From a candidate division WOR-1 bacterium RIFOXYB2_FULL_46_45 (GTDB lineage Bacteria; Margulisbacteria; WOR-1; XYC2-FULL-46-14): a DNA stretch of 64,000 nt. The position numbers and the translations under genes were made by a program. The stretch lies in NCBI GenBank assembly GCA_001771585.1, contig MEUE01000003.1, forward strand, positions 372,001-436,000, given 5' to 3'. The first letter of the stretch is position 1; the number at the start of each line of letters is the position of its first letter. The notes beneath the pieces are model-generated. The model did not search any database. It saw only the letters and a program-made list of their open reading frames with translations, and was not told the origin of the DNA. This document shows, in pieces, positions 34,251 to 42,111 of this stretch.

Positions 34251-36919
34251 TGGAATACAAGCAAACCCTTAATCTCCCTAAAACCGACCTGCCGATACGA
34301 GCTAATTTGCAGGTTGTAGAGGAAGAGTGCCTGAAGAAGTGGGAAGAGGAGAATACCTATCGGAAGCTTGAGGACAAGAACAAGGACAAGGGTCATGCAA
34401 AATATATTTTGCATGACGGCCCACCCTATCCGAATGGCGACATCCACCTTGGCCACGCGTTAAATAAAGTTTTAAAAGATATCATTATCAAATATAAACT
34501 GATGCGGGGATTCCATGCCCCTTTTGTCCCCGGCTGGGACTGCCACGGACTGCCGATTGAAACACAATTGATCAAAAAACTGGGAGATAAAAGAAAAGAG
34601 CTGGGAATTCTTGAATTTAGAAAACAATGCCGCGAATATGCCCTAGGTTACGTTGAACTGCAAAAGAAGGAATTTGTCCGGCTCGGCTGTTTCGGGGAAT
34701 GGGATAATCCCTACCTGACCCTAAACCACGATTATGAGGAAAAAATCGCCGAGGTCTTTGGCACTCTATCCGAAAAAGGCTATATTTACCGCGGACTAAA
34801 GCCGATCCACTGGTGCCCCTCGTGCGAAACGGCCTTAGCGGAAGCGGAATTGGAATATGAGGACGATAAATCACCAAGCATCTATGTGAAGTTCAAAGTG
34901 ACTAACCCTCTGGAGAGGAGAAGCTTCGTTATATGGACCACAACTCCGTGGACGCTGCCGGCCAATGTGGCGGTGGCGGTGCATCCCGATTTTGAGTACG
35001 TCTTTTTGAAAGTAAAAGATGAAACGTACGTGATCGCCGAGGGGCTGCTTGAGAATTTTGTCGCCAAAGCCGGGATTCCGGAATATGAAATCGTCGGGAA
35101 GACTCGCGGAAAAAACCTGGAAGGAACGATCTTAAAACATCCTTTTCTTGACCGGGAGGTCCCGGTAATACTTGGCGAAATCGTAACGCTTGAACAGGGG
35201 ACCGGCTGTGTCCATATCGCCCCCGGACACGGACAGGAAGATTACCTGCTCGGATTAAAATATAAGCTCCCAATAATCATGCCGGTTAATGAAAAGGGCG
35301 TTTTGGACGACACTACCGGTCCCGGCGCCGGACTGTATTACGATAAGGCCAATAAGGCGATCACCGAATACATGCAACAAAACGGGTCGCTTTTACATCT
35401 TGAATTTTTCAAGCACTCCTACCCTCACTGCTGGAGATGCAAGAAACCGGTCATCTTCCGCGCCACCGAACAGTGGTTTGTCGCGGTTGACCATAATGAT
35501 TTGAGAAAAAAAGCGCTGCAGGCGATAAAAGAGACCAAGTGGTACCCTTCATGGGGAGAAAACCGGATCACCGGAATGGTTGAAGGGCGCCCCGACTGGT
35601 GCATCTCGCGCCAAAGGTCGTGGGGAGTCCCGATCCCCGCTTTTTATTGCGAAAACTGCGGCGAGGTCAACACTACCGGTGAATTCAATAAGGCGGCTCA
35701 AGAATTATTTAAGAAAGAAGGTTCCGACGCCTGGTTCAAATACGACGCTTCTGATATCCTACCCAAAGGGACCAAGTGCCAAAAATGTAACGGGACAAAT
35801 TTTAAGAAAGAGACCGACATTTTAGACGTCTGGTTTGAATCGGGCTCTTCCCATGCCGCCGTTTTGGATGGGATTGCTAATTTATATCTTGAGGGCTCCG
35901 ACCAGCATCGCGGCTGGTTCCAAACTTCACTCTTAACTGCAGTCGGCACTAAGGGCCGCGCGCCATTCAATGCGGTCCTAACCCACGGGTTTACAATCGA
36001 CGACAAGGGAAAAAAGATGAGCAAGTCGCTCGGCAATGTCGTTAATCCACAAGAAGTGGTCAAAAAATACGGAGCGGATGTTTTGCGCCTCTGGGTCGCC
36101 TCTACCGATTTTAGGAACGATATGGCGGCATCGGACAATATCTTAAAACAGGTACAGGACGCTTATTTAAAAATCAGGAACACCTGCCGCTTCTTGGTCA
36201 GCAATTTATATGATTTTGATAAGCCGGTTGAATATCGAGATCTTTTGGAAATCGACAAATGGATACTCTTACGCTTGAATAAACTGATCGAAAAAGTGAC
36301 CAAAGCCTATGACGAATTTGAATTTCATCTGGTTTATCATTCGGTTTATGAATTCTGCGTCAAGGACCTCTCCGCTCTTTATCTGGACATTTTGAAAGAC
36401 CGGCTCTATTGCGAAAAAGCGGATTCTCCCGCCCGGAGGTCCGGACAGACCGCGCTGGCCGAAATTCTGGCGGCATTGATCAAAATGCTGGCGCCGGTCC
36501 TCTCCTTCACCAGCGAAAATATTGCTAAATACTGCGGCGGCCAGGGCTCTATTTTTGAATCGGGCTTTCCGCATACCAACCCAAAATATTATGACCAAAA
36601 ACTGGAAGAAAAATGGGAGATAGTCCTCACCGCGCGGGAAAATGTTTATAAGAAGATTGAGGAACTGCGCGATAAAAAAGAGATTAAGTCCTCTTCGCAG
36701 GCTACGGCAACTATTTATGCCAAAGGGGAAGAGCTGGCGGCGTTAAAATCGCAGGAATTCGAGCTTTCAACCATTTTCATGGTCTCCGAAGTCTTCCTCA
36801 AAGAAGGGGAAAACCATCTTGAAGTTGTTCCGTCTACCCAACCAAAGTGCGAACGCTGCTGGAGATTACTGCCGATTACTGCCGCCGGGATCTGCAAACG
36901 CTGTTCAGAAGCGATTTAG
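34250..36919 (+). CDS. ileS: Isoleucyl-tRNA synthetase
   Basis: An 889-residue class I synthetase: HLGH (in YPNGDIHLGHALNK), the CP1 editing domain (TTPWTLPANVAVAVHPDFEY split by its loops; GTGCVHIAPGHGQEDY), the signature KMSKSLGNVV near residue 589, an anticodon-binding helical domain and a C-terminal zinc knuckle CERCWR...CKRC. Bacterial type, slightly short at the C-terminus. Probably leaderless. Converges on the next gene with a four-base overlap. Confidence 0.97.
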   Translation: MEYKQTLNLPKTDLPIRANLQVVEEECLKKWEEENTYRKLEDKNKDKGHAKYILHDGPPYPNGDIHLGHALNKVLKDIIIKYKLMRGFHAPFVPGWDCHGLPIETQLIKKLGDKRKELGILEFRKQCREYALGYVELQKKEFVRLGCFGEWDNPYLTLNHDYEEKIAEVFGTLSEKGYIYRGLKPIHWCPSCETALAEAELEYEDDKSPSIYVKFKVTNPLERRSFVIWTTTPWTLPANVAVAVHPDFEYVFLKVKDETYVIAEGLLENFVAKAGIPEYEIVGKTRGKNLEGTILKHPFLDREVPVILGEIVTLEQGTGCVHIAPGHGQEDYLLGLKYKLPIIMPVNEKGVLDDTTGPGAGLYYDKANKAITEYMQQNGSLLHLEFFKHSYPHCWRCKKPVIFRATEQWFVAVDHNDLRKKALQAIKETKWYPSWGENRITGMVEGRPDWCISRQRSWGVPIPAFYCENCGEVNTTGEFNKAAQELFKKEGSDAWFKYDASDILPKGTKCQKCNGTNFKKETDILDVWFESGSSHAAVLDGIANLYLEGSDQHRGWFQTSLLTAVGTKGRAPFNAVLTHGFTIDDKGKKMSKSLGNVVNPQEVVKKYGADVLRLWVASTDFRNDMAASDNILKQVQDAYLKIRNTCRFLVSNLYDFDKPVEYRDLLEIDKWILLRLNKLIEKVTKAYDEFEFHLVYHSVYEFCVKDLSALYLDILKDRLYCEKADSPARRSGQTALAEILAALIKMLAPVLSFTSENIAKYCGGQGSIFESGFPHTNPKYYDQKLEEKWEIVLTARENVYKKIEELRDKKEIKSSSQATATIYAKGEELAALKSQEFELSTIFMVSEVFLKEGENHLEVVPSTQPKCERCWRLLPITAAGICKRCSEAI

Positions 36920-37500
36920 TCGTTAGTTAAAGGTACAACCCTCAAAACCGGCTCATTCTGATCGGAATAGTTGTCCGGATCAAACCCCACCAGGTCATTG
37001 ATTGTCTTTGGAGAACTAACCGTCGGTTTTTGATAGGTCTTAAATGCCAAAGAAGTTCTCTTTTTTGGTTTATTAACTTGCTTCTTTAAAGCTTTGGGAG
37101 CAACCGGTGCCGCCTGTTTTATTTCAACCGCTTCGCTTTCCGGAGTGGCCGCCTTAACGGTTAAAATGCTGCTTAGGGCCTGCTGGCGCAGGGCGGTATT
37201 TAAATTGATCAGGCACTCCTCCAGCGCCTCATCTTTCTGGGTGCCGCTTTCCAAACTGGCAAACCAGGTCTTTAAGGGGCCCATCCCCACCTCAAACGGC
37301 CGTTCACCCGCGAAAAGAGTGCGGGAAAAGAGGTAGCCGGTGAGATAAAGGGTCAAGACCGAAGCAAAAAAGATGATAAAGACAGAGATAAACATCCCCA
37401 CCCTTTTTGAAGAGAGGTGAATCTCACGATTGGCATGCGAAAAAAGATAGAAACCAAACCCAAGCAGGAATAAAAGAATGACGATAGCTAATATGACCAT
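36916..37500 (-). CDS. Two-helix membrane protein with cytoplasmic tail, unknown
   Basis: A 194-residue protein: membrane segments at about residues 2-20 and 35-60, then a soluble, Ala/Lys/Pro-rich tail with basic stretches (KALKKQVNKPKKRTS). No family recognised. It has GGGGGA before the ATG and stands alone, convergent with ileS. Confidence 0.6.
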   Translation of the reverse strand: MVILAIVILLFLLGFGFYLFSHANREIHLSSKRVGMFISVFIIFFASVLTLYLTGYLFSRTLFAGERPFEVGMGPLKTWFASLESGTQKDEALEECLINLNTALRQQALSSILTVKAATPESEAVEIKQAAPVAPKALKKQVNKPKKRTSLAFKTYQKPTVSSPKTINDLVGFDPDNYSDQNEPVLRVVPLTND

Positions 37501-37553
37501 AAAATTGTTTCCCCCTTAATCTTTTATCGCACCTATTTGGAAAAAATTTCAGG

Positions 37554-38072
37554 TTATTTTAAGAGCTGGTCGATTTTGCCGATAACGTCCCCGGAACTCC
37601 AATCCCGCCCGCCGGTCTCCCTGAAAACCACTTTGCCGCTTTTGTCGATCAAAAGAGTGGTCGGGATCCCCGCTACGCGATAAACTTCGGAAACTTCGTT
37701 TTCCGGATCCAAAAGGATCGGAAAAGTATACTTGTTGCTGTTAATAAAGCTCTCTACTGCCTGCTTCCTCTCTCCAACCGCGACTGCCAGGATGACAAAA
37801 TCTTTTCCCTGCATCTTTTCGTGAAGCTTTTGAATCGAGGGCATCTCCCCGCGGCAAGGAGGGCACCAGGTGGCCCAGAAGTTCAGAAAAACCACCTTCC
37901 CTTTATATGAAGAAAGCGTTTCACTGCTTCCCGACAAACTCTCCAACGTGAAATCATCGGCCATTTTACCTGTTTCCGTCATAATATCTCCTCCTTTACG
38001 ATTAGCCATGGAATAAGCCACCGCGCCTAAAATTAATACCCCGATAATCAACCAAATAATCTTTTTGTTCAT
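37554..38072 (-). CDS. TlpA/ResA-type thiol-disulfide oxidoreductase
   Basis: A 172-residue thioredoxin-fold protein anchored by an N-terminal segment (residues 4-21). It has the active site WCPPC in FWATWCPPCRGEMP and the cis-proline GIPTTLLID. TlpA/ResA proteins act in the periplasm on cytochrome or other exported cysteines. Overlaps bioC by four bases, so it is in the bioH-bioC operon although functionally unrelated. Confidence 0.9.
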   Translation of the reverse strand: MNKKIIWLIIGVLILGAVAYSMANRKGGDIMTETGKMADDFTLESLSGSSETLSSYKGKVVFLNFWATWCPPCRGEMPSIQKLHEKMQGKDFVILAVAVGERKQAVESFINSNKYTFPILLDPENEVSEVYRVAGIPTTLLIDKSGKVVFRETGGRDWSSGDVIGKIDQLLK

Positions 38073-38746
38073 TTGCTCCCTCCTCCAAATATTACCTCAA
38101 AAACGGCCGAAACGGAAGAGGATTTGTCAAAAAGTTTCTCGCGCGGCAGGAACCCCGGCTTTCTCCGCGATGCCTGCGCTCCCAGCCCCTTCAAAAATTT
38201 CAGCAAACCCATTAAATCGTCAAAACGCTTCTCTTTTATTTCCGATTTTAAACCGATCTCCTTAAACCCGGCCATTTTCATCTCTTTACGAATCATTGCC
38301 TCGCCCTCCCTCAAAAAAAGAGCAAAGTGGAATTCTCCTCGAGGCTTAAGAACTCTTTTCACTTCGGCAAAACATTTTTTAATATCCATCCACTGCAGAG
38401 AAGAAGAAGAAACGACCAGATCAAAATAATCATCAGGAAAATCAAGCCTTTCTCCATCTCCGACCTCTACCTTTATCCTTACCTCCGCCTTTGCCTTCGC
38501 CTGCGCCTTGCCCACCATTCCCAAAGCAAGGTCTATTGCATTAATTTCGGCATCCTTAAACCTTTCGGCCAGCGGAAAGGTCAAAAGCCCGGTCCCACAG
38601 CCGATTTCCAGTATTTTCTTATATTCCCCCGCCGGGATTTGATTGAGGAGCTTGCCGGCAATCTCCCGATGCAACTCCGCGTAACGCTCGTAGTCCTCCG
38701 CGCTTTTTGAAAAGTTGCGTCTTATTTTTTCCTTAAAACTTAGCAT
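38069..38746 (-). CDS. bioC: Malonyl-ACP O-methyltransferase
   Basis: A 225-residue SAM methyltransferase. The BioC N-terminus (KIRRNFSKSAEDYERYAELH) is followed by motif I ILEIGCGTGLLTFPLA and SSSLQWMD. It methylates malonyl-ACP to start biotin precursor synthesis; the methyl is removed later by BioH, encoded just upstream with a seven-base overlap. The other bio genes are not in this window. Confidence 0.9.
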   Translation of the reverse strand: MLSFKEKIRRNFSKSAEDYERYAELHREIAGKLLNQIPAGEYKKILEIGCGTGLLTFPLAERFKDAEINAIDLALGMVGKAQAKAKAEVRIKVEVGDGERLDFPDDYFDLVVSSSSLQWMDIKKCFAEVKRVLKPRGEFHFALFLREGEAMIRKEMKMAGFKEIGLKSEIKEKRFDDLMGLLKFLKGLGAQASRRKPGFLPREKLFDKSSSVSAVFEVIFGGGSK

Positions 38747-39297
38747 GCCAAAAATTCTTCCACAATTTTTTTAAACTTTTCCGGCTGTTCGATAAACGGG
38801 GCGTGCCCCACCCCCTTGAAAACGACCAATCTGGCATCCGGGATAACCTCTGCCATATATTTTGAGGCCTCAACCGAACAAATCCGGTCTTTATCGCCAT
38901 GGATCAAAAGGACCGGAACATCAATTTTTGGTAAAAGCGGCCGAAGGTCTTCTTTTTTCAATCTGTCCAGGGATTCTAAAATTTCATCTTTTTTGAAACG
39001 CGCCGAAAAATTGATCCCGACCAAATCGTAGAAAAAACGCAGTCCGGAATCGAGATCCGCCTGGATTTTCCTCTCCAAATTGCGAAAGAGCGCTTTTGAC
39101 AGGCCATGGGGAAAAGTCTCGTCTTTGATAAATTTAGGGGTGCCGGAAACAAGGACCAGCTTATCGGTTTTTTCTCTAACCGCGTCAAAACAGCCCATTG
39201 ACCAGCCTATCACCGAGTCAACGTTAGTTTTTAGTGCTAGCCCATCCCAAATCGCGTTGGTGGTTGCAAAACCGGGGAAGAATTTGATTGAGTTCAC
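38740..39297 (-). CDS. bioH: BioH-like pimeloyl-ACP methyl esterase
   Basis: A 185-residue alpha/beta-hydrolase. It has the nucleophile GWSMG, a PVLLIHGDKDRICSVE acid region and the catalytic His in GVGHAPFIEQPEKF. Small size and pairing with bioC support BioH function (demethylation of pimeloyl-ACP methyl ester). The start is a GTG at 39297, six bases after TATAAT; a longer frame to 39318 would include the promoter. Confidence 0.88.
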   Translation of the reverse strand: MNSIKFFPGFATTNAIWDGLALKTNVDSVIGWSMGCFDAVREKTDKLVLVSGTPKFIKDETFPHGLSKALFRNLERKIQADLDSGLRFFYDLVGINFSARFKKDEILESLDRLKKEDLRPLLPKIDVPVLLIHGDKDRICSVEASKYMAEVIPDARLVVFKGVGHAPFIEQPEKFKKIVEEFLAC

Positions 39298-39309
39298 AAG
39301 GTAATTATA
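39297..39309 (-). promoter_or_regulatory. Leaderless promoter of bioHC
   Basis: On the minus strand TATAAT (39309-39304), six bases, GTG at 39297. The expected -35 position falls in the centre of the 30-nt palindrome next door, so a protein bound there would control this promoter. Confidence 0.65.
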
Positions 39310-39315
39310 ACAGAG

Positions 39316-39345
39316 CAATACCCCATATTTAAATATGGGGTATTG
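39316..39345. repeat. Perfect 30-nt palindrome, likely operator
   Basis: Arms CAATACCCCATATTT and AAATATGGGGTATTG, with no spacer and no T-run. It lies between the last gene of the copper island and the bioH promoter, covering the -35. The ATACCCC...GGGGTAT ends resemble the CsoR-type operator upstream of csoR, with a longer centre. Confidence 0.85.
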
Positions 39346-39356
39346 AATTGTTCGAC

Positions 39357-39680
39357 CTATTTCTTCATCATCCCTTTATTCATCATATCTTTCTGCATCT
39401 GCATCATCTTATTCATCTGATCCTGGTCCATCATCATTCCTTTATTCATCATCCCCTGTCCCATCATTCCACTACCGCGCATCGCTGATCCCCCATAAAG
39501 ACCGCCGATAAATAAGACCAATGCAAAAATCACAATAGCTCCCGCGATTATCTTGCCGGCCAGCTTAACATTTCCCGATTCCTTCATCGCCATAACACCG
39601 ATAATATAAGCAAAACCGAGCACAACCGAAAACCACAAAAGACCGATTAGCCAAAATCCTCCGCACATACCTCCCATCAT
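39357..39680 (-). CDS. Met-rich small membrane protein of copper island
   Basis: A 107-residue protein with two membrane segments (about 8-30 and 42-62) and a C-terminal tail very rich in methionine (MMGQGMMNKGMMMDQDQM and more). Met clusters bind Cu(I)/Ag(I) in proteins such as CusF, CopK and the Ctr transporters. Its place at the end of a CsoR-headed efflux operon supports a copper-handling role; this is inference. AAGGAGGTGA precedes the ATG. Confidence 0.7.
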   Translation of the reverse strand: MMGGMCGGFWLIGLLWFSVVLGFAYIIGVMAMKESGNVKLAGKIIAGAIVIFALVLFIGGLYGGSAMRGSGMMGQGMMNKGMMMDQDQMNKMMQMQKDMMNKGMMKK

Positions 39681-39726
39681 ATTATTTTCACCTCCTTGTC
39701 CCGAGCGAACGTAGAGAGTCGAGGGA

Positions 39727-40896
39727 CTAAAAAATCAGGTTAAAAATCCAGCCCAATAATACCACTTGCGGCACAGCAATGACAGGCAACCAGACAGCAG
39801 TGCGAGGTCCGACATTGGTCCACAAAAGACCTATCTCTGTATAATCGGTCACAACCCCTGCCATTAAGAAGACAAAAGAATTTCCGAGCGCACCGGTCTG
39901 GCGAAAAATCTCAAAAGCCAACGGAGCGGTCCCTTCCGAACAGATTTCCATAACCGTAGCCAGAGCTAAAGTTGCCAGTAATCCCAAAATAGTCGGCCCC
40001 ATATATTCACTCATAAAACCGGCGGGGAGATAAGCCGCCACCAGGCTAGATAAAAACATCCCGAGCATAATCCACCACAAGACCATGTTGGCTAAAGACA
40101 AAGACCCGTTCCAAATGCCTTTTATGGCAGCAAATAAATTAAATTCTGATTCTCTGATTCTCTTTCCCGCATCGGCAATAACGGAAAAATTTTCCGGAAC
40201 CGCGGCCGTATTCGGATTGCGCTCGATTAGCCCCTTGCTTTCAAGCAATAAAAATACATAGCCGGAGATAAGAGCGATAACAACCGCTGAAAAGACAATA
40301 ACAAAAGCCTTGAAACCAAAAAAACCAAACATTAATATGGTAAGCGGAAGATTGGCCCAGGGACTGGCCAAAAGAAAAGCAACAACTGCTGGAGGAGAAG
40401 CTCCTTTCTTATATAATTGTATGGCTATCGCCAGTATCCCGTGGCTGCAGGCTGACATTAGAAATCCGGTAACAACCGAATAGATAATTGTTCTCTTTCT
40501 TTTCTGGGCCAGGATGAGAGAAATATATTCCGACGGAACCACCCAGTCGATGACTCCGCCAAGAAAGAGTCCAAATAAAACCGGGATCGTTATTTTTTGG
40601 ATATACATCCACAGCGCCATGCTAAGCGGGGCAAAGAACTTTAAAAAATATCCCAGAACAAATGATAATGTATAAACGGTAAACATGATGAGGACTTTGT
40701 TCTTCCATAACGGCTGACCCGTCTGCGGAACACAATGATTGCAAATTTCGCCCAAACCAGAGGCTTCAATCTTATTCTGCTTTTTAAACTTTTCCAGACA
40801 GTGGTTCGAACAAAAATAATAGTCTTTTCCCCCGAGGTTAAATTTAATTCCGGTCTTCTCATCAACATTCATTCCGCAAATTGGATCCACTGCCAT
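39727..40896 (-). CDS. YHS-domain-fused SO_0444-type metal permease
   Basis: A 389-residue protein. Residues 1-45 are a YHS domain (DPICGMNVDEKT, YYFCSNHCLEKF), then a CNHC pair, then a permease of about 8-9 membrane segments of the DUF318/SO_0444 Cu/Zn efflux family. It has the paired GFLMSACSHGILA and EICSEGTAPLA segments, in which Cys and Ser sit in the membrane. Exports metal ions across the inner membrane; the YHS domain may sense or deliver metal. Confidence 0.85.
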   Translation of the reverse strand: MAVDPICGMNVDEKTGIKFNLGGKDYYFCSNHCLEKFKKQNKIEASGLGEICNHCVPQTGQPLWKNKVLIMFTVYTLSFVLGYFLKFFAPLSMALWMYIQKITIPVLFGLFLGGVIDWVVPSEYISLILAQKRKRTIIYSVVTGFLMSACSHGILAIAIQLYKKGASPPAVVAFLLASPWANLPLTILMFGFFGFKAFVIVFSAVVIALISGYVFLLLESKGLIERNPNTAAVPENFSVIADAGKRIRESEFNLFAAIKGIWNGSLSLANMVLWWIMLGMFLSSLVAAYLPAGFMSEYMGPTILGLLATLALATVMEICSEGTAPLAFEIFRQTGALGNSFVFLMAGVVTDYTEIGLLWTNVGPRTAVWLPVIAVPQVVLLGWIFNLIF

Positions 40897-40905
40897 ACTA
40901 TTCTC

Positions 40906-41505
40906 CTATTTGACTTTTTTCTTGTTCTCTTTTATAAGCTTGGCTCTGCCTGAAAGTATTTTATATGTATTATACGCTTCCGGATTCTTTTTGTAATAGT
41001 CCTGATGGTATTGTTCTGCGGGAAAAAAACTCTTAAAGGGAAGTATCTTTGTGGCTATCGGCTTGTCAAAACGGCCGGATTTGGAAAGTTCTTCTTTTGA
41101 CTTTTCTGCCAATTCTTTCTGTTTCTCGTCCAGATAAAAAATAGCTGTTTTATACTGCGATCCTTTATCGGCAAACTGCCCTTCTGAATCGGTCGGATCA
41201 ATCTGCCCCCAAAAGACCTCCAAAAGTTTCCAATAACTTATTTTTGATGGATCATAAACAATCTCAACCGCCTCGAAATGTCCGGTTTTGCCGGACGAAA
41301 CTTCTTCATAACTTGGCAAGCTCTTTTCTCCTCCGGTGTAGCCGGAATTTACCTCAAGTACTCCATCCAACACCTCAAAAGGGGGTTCCATGCACCAGAA
41401 ACATCCACCGGCAAAGATTGCGGTCTTGGTATTGTCTCCGGCAGAAGCAGGCTGACTAATCATTGCACCAAATAAAAATAATATAATAAATATTAATCCC
41501 TTCAT
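40906..41505 (-). CDS. msrA: Exported methionine sulfoxide reductase A
   Basis: A 199-residue MsrA with signal peptide (residues 1-22, ending SAG). It has the catalytic motif GCFWCMEPPFE, GYTGG, and QYKTAIFY, followed by the EQYHQDYYKKNPEAY helix. Repairs oxidised methionines in the periplasm, useful beside Met-rich, copper-exposed proteins in this operon. Confidence 0.95.
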   Translation of the reverse strand: MKGLIFIILFLFGAMISQPASAGDNTKTAIFAGGCFWCMEPPFEVLDGVLEVNSGYTGGEKSLPSYEEVSSGKTGHFEAVEIVYDPSKISYWKLLEVFWGQIDPTDSEGQFADKGSQYKTAIFYLDEKQKELAEKSKEELSKSGRFDKPIATKILPFKSFFPAEQYHQDYYKKNPEAYNTYKILSGRAKLIKENKKKVK

Positions 41506-41534
41506 TCCCGCAAGGCCCTATTTTCCCTCTATAC

Positions 41535-41846
41535 CTACTTTATCATCGTCAAAAGCATTTTAAATTTTGTAACCGCCTTAACTGCATGGGGATCGTTTGC
41601 CGGCATTATAATAAATTCACCGGCCTTAAGATTATGCTTTTCTCCGGAAATAGTTATTGTGGCCTCTCCTTCAATTATTTGAACCAGCGCATCAAACGGC
41701 GTTGTATGCTCGCTTATCCCTTGGTCTTGATCAATAGCAAACAGGGTAACACTGCCGCGTTCCTTGTCCATAAGCATATTGCTTACAATTGAATCTTTCT
41801 GATATTTTACTATATCATCAGAGATTTTTTTTACTGGATTTTCCAT
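41535..41846 (-). CDS. Small cupin-domain protein
   Basis: A 103-residue single cupin with motif 1 around EHTTPFDALVQIIEG and motif 2 GEFIIMPANDPHAV. Metal-binding His/Glu residues are present. Function unknown; within a metal-response operon it may be a metal-dependent small-molecule enzyme or sensor. GAAGGGA precedes the ATG. Confidence 0.85.
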   Translation of the reverse strand: MENPVKKISDDIVKYQKDSIVSNMLMDKERGSVTLFAIDQDQGISEHTTPFDALVQIIEGEATITISGEKHNLKAGEFIIMPANDPHAVKAVTKFKMLLTMIK

Positions 41847-41861
41847 AAAAATCTATCCCTT

Positions 41862-42110
41862 CTACTGTTTATTAATATATTTTTCCGGATTCTGCCTAAA
41901 CGCTCCGGGACAAGCGGCGCAACAGAAATAGTAGGTCTTCCCCTTATATTCCGTACTGGAGTAAGCCTCTGATTTATTCATCTTTGTCCCCATCACCGGA
42001 CATTCTACCACATCGTCTCCCATCATTTGCCGGCTCGGGCGCACACCAAAATACCACCAAGCGGCTAAAATCACCAAAACAACCACTAAACCAATTATTA
42101 TATTTTTCAT
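41862..42110 (-). CDS. Membrane-anchored YHS domain protein
   Basis: An 82-residue protein: one N-terminal membrane anchor (residues 3-20), then a YHS domain with [14 protein letters not shown] and [14 protein letters not shown] domains bind heavy metals through these cysteines. Located one base after cusA in the same operon, probably a periplasmic metal chaperone for the efflux pump. Confidence 0.88.
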   Translation of the reverse strand: MKNIIIGLVVVLVILAAWWYFGVRPSRQMMGDDVVECPVMGTKMNKSEAYSSTEYKGKTYYFCCAACPGAFRQNPEKYINKQ

Positions 42111-42111
42111 C

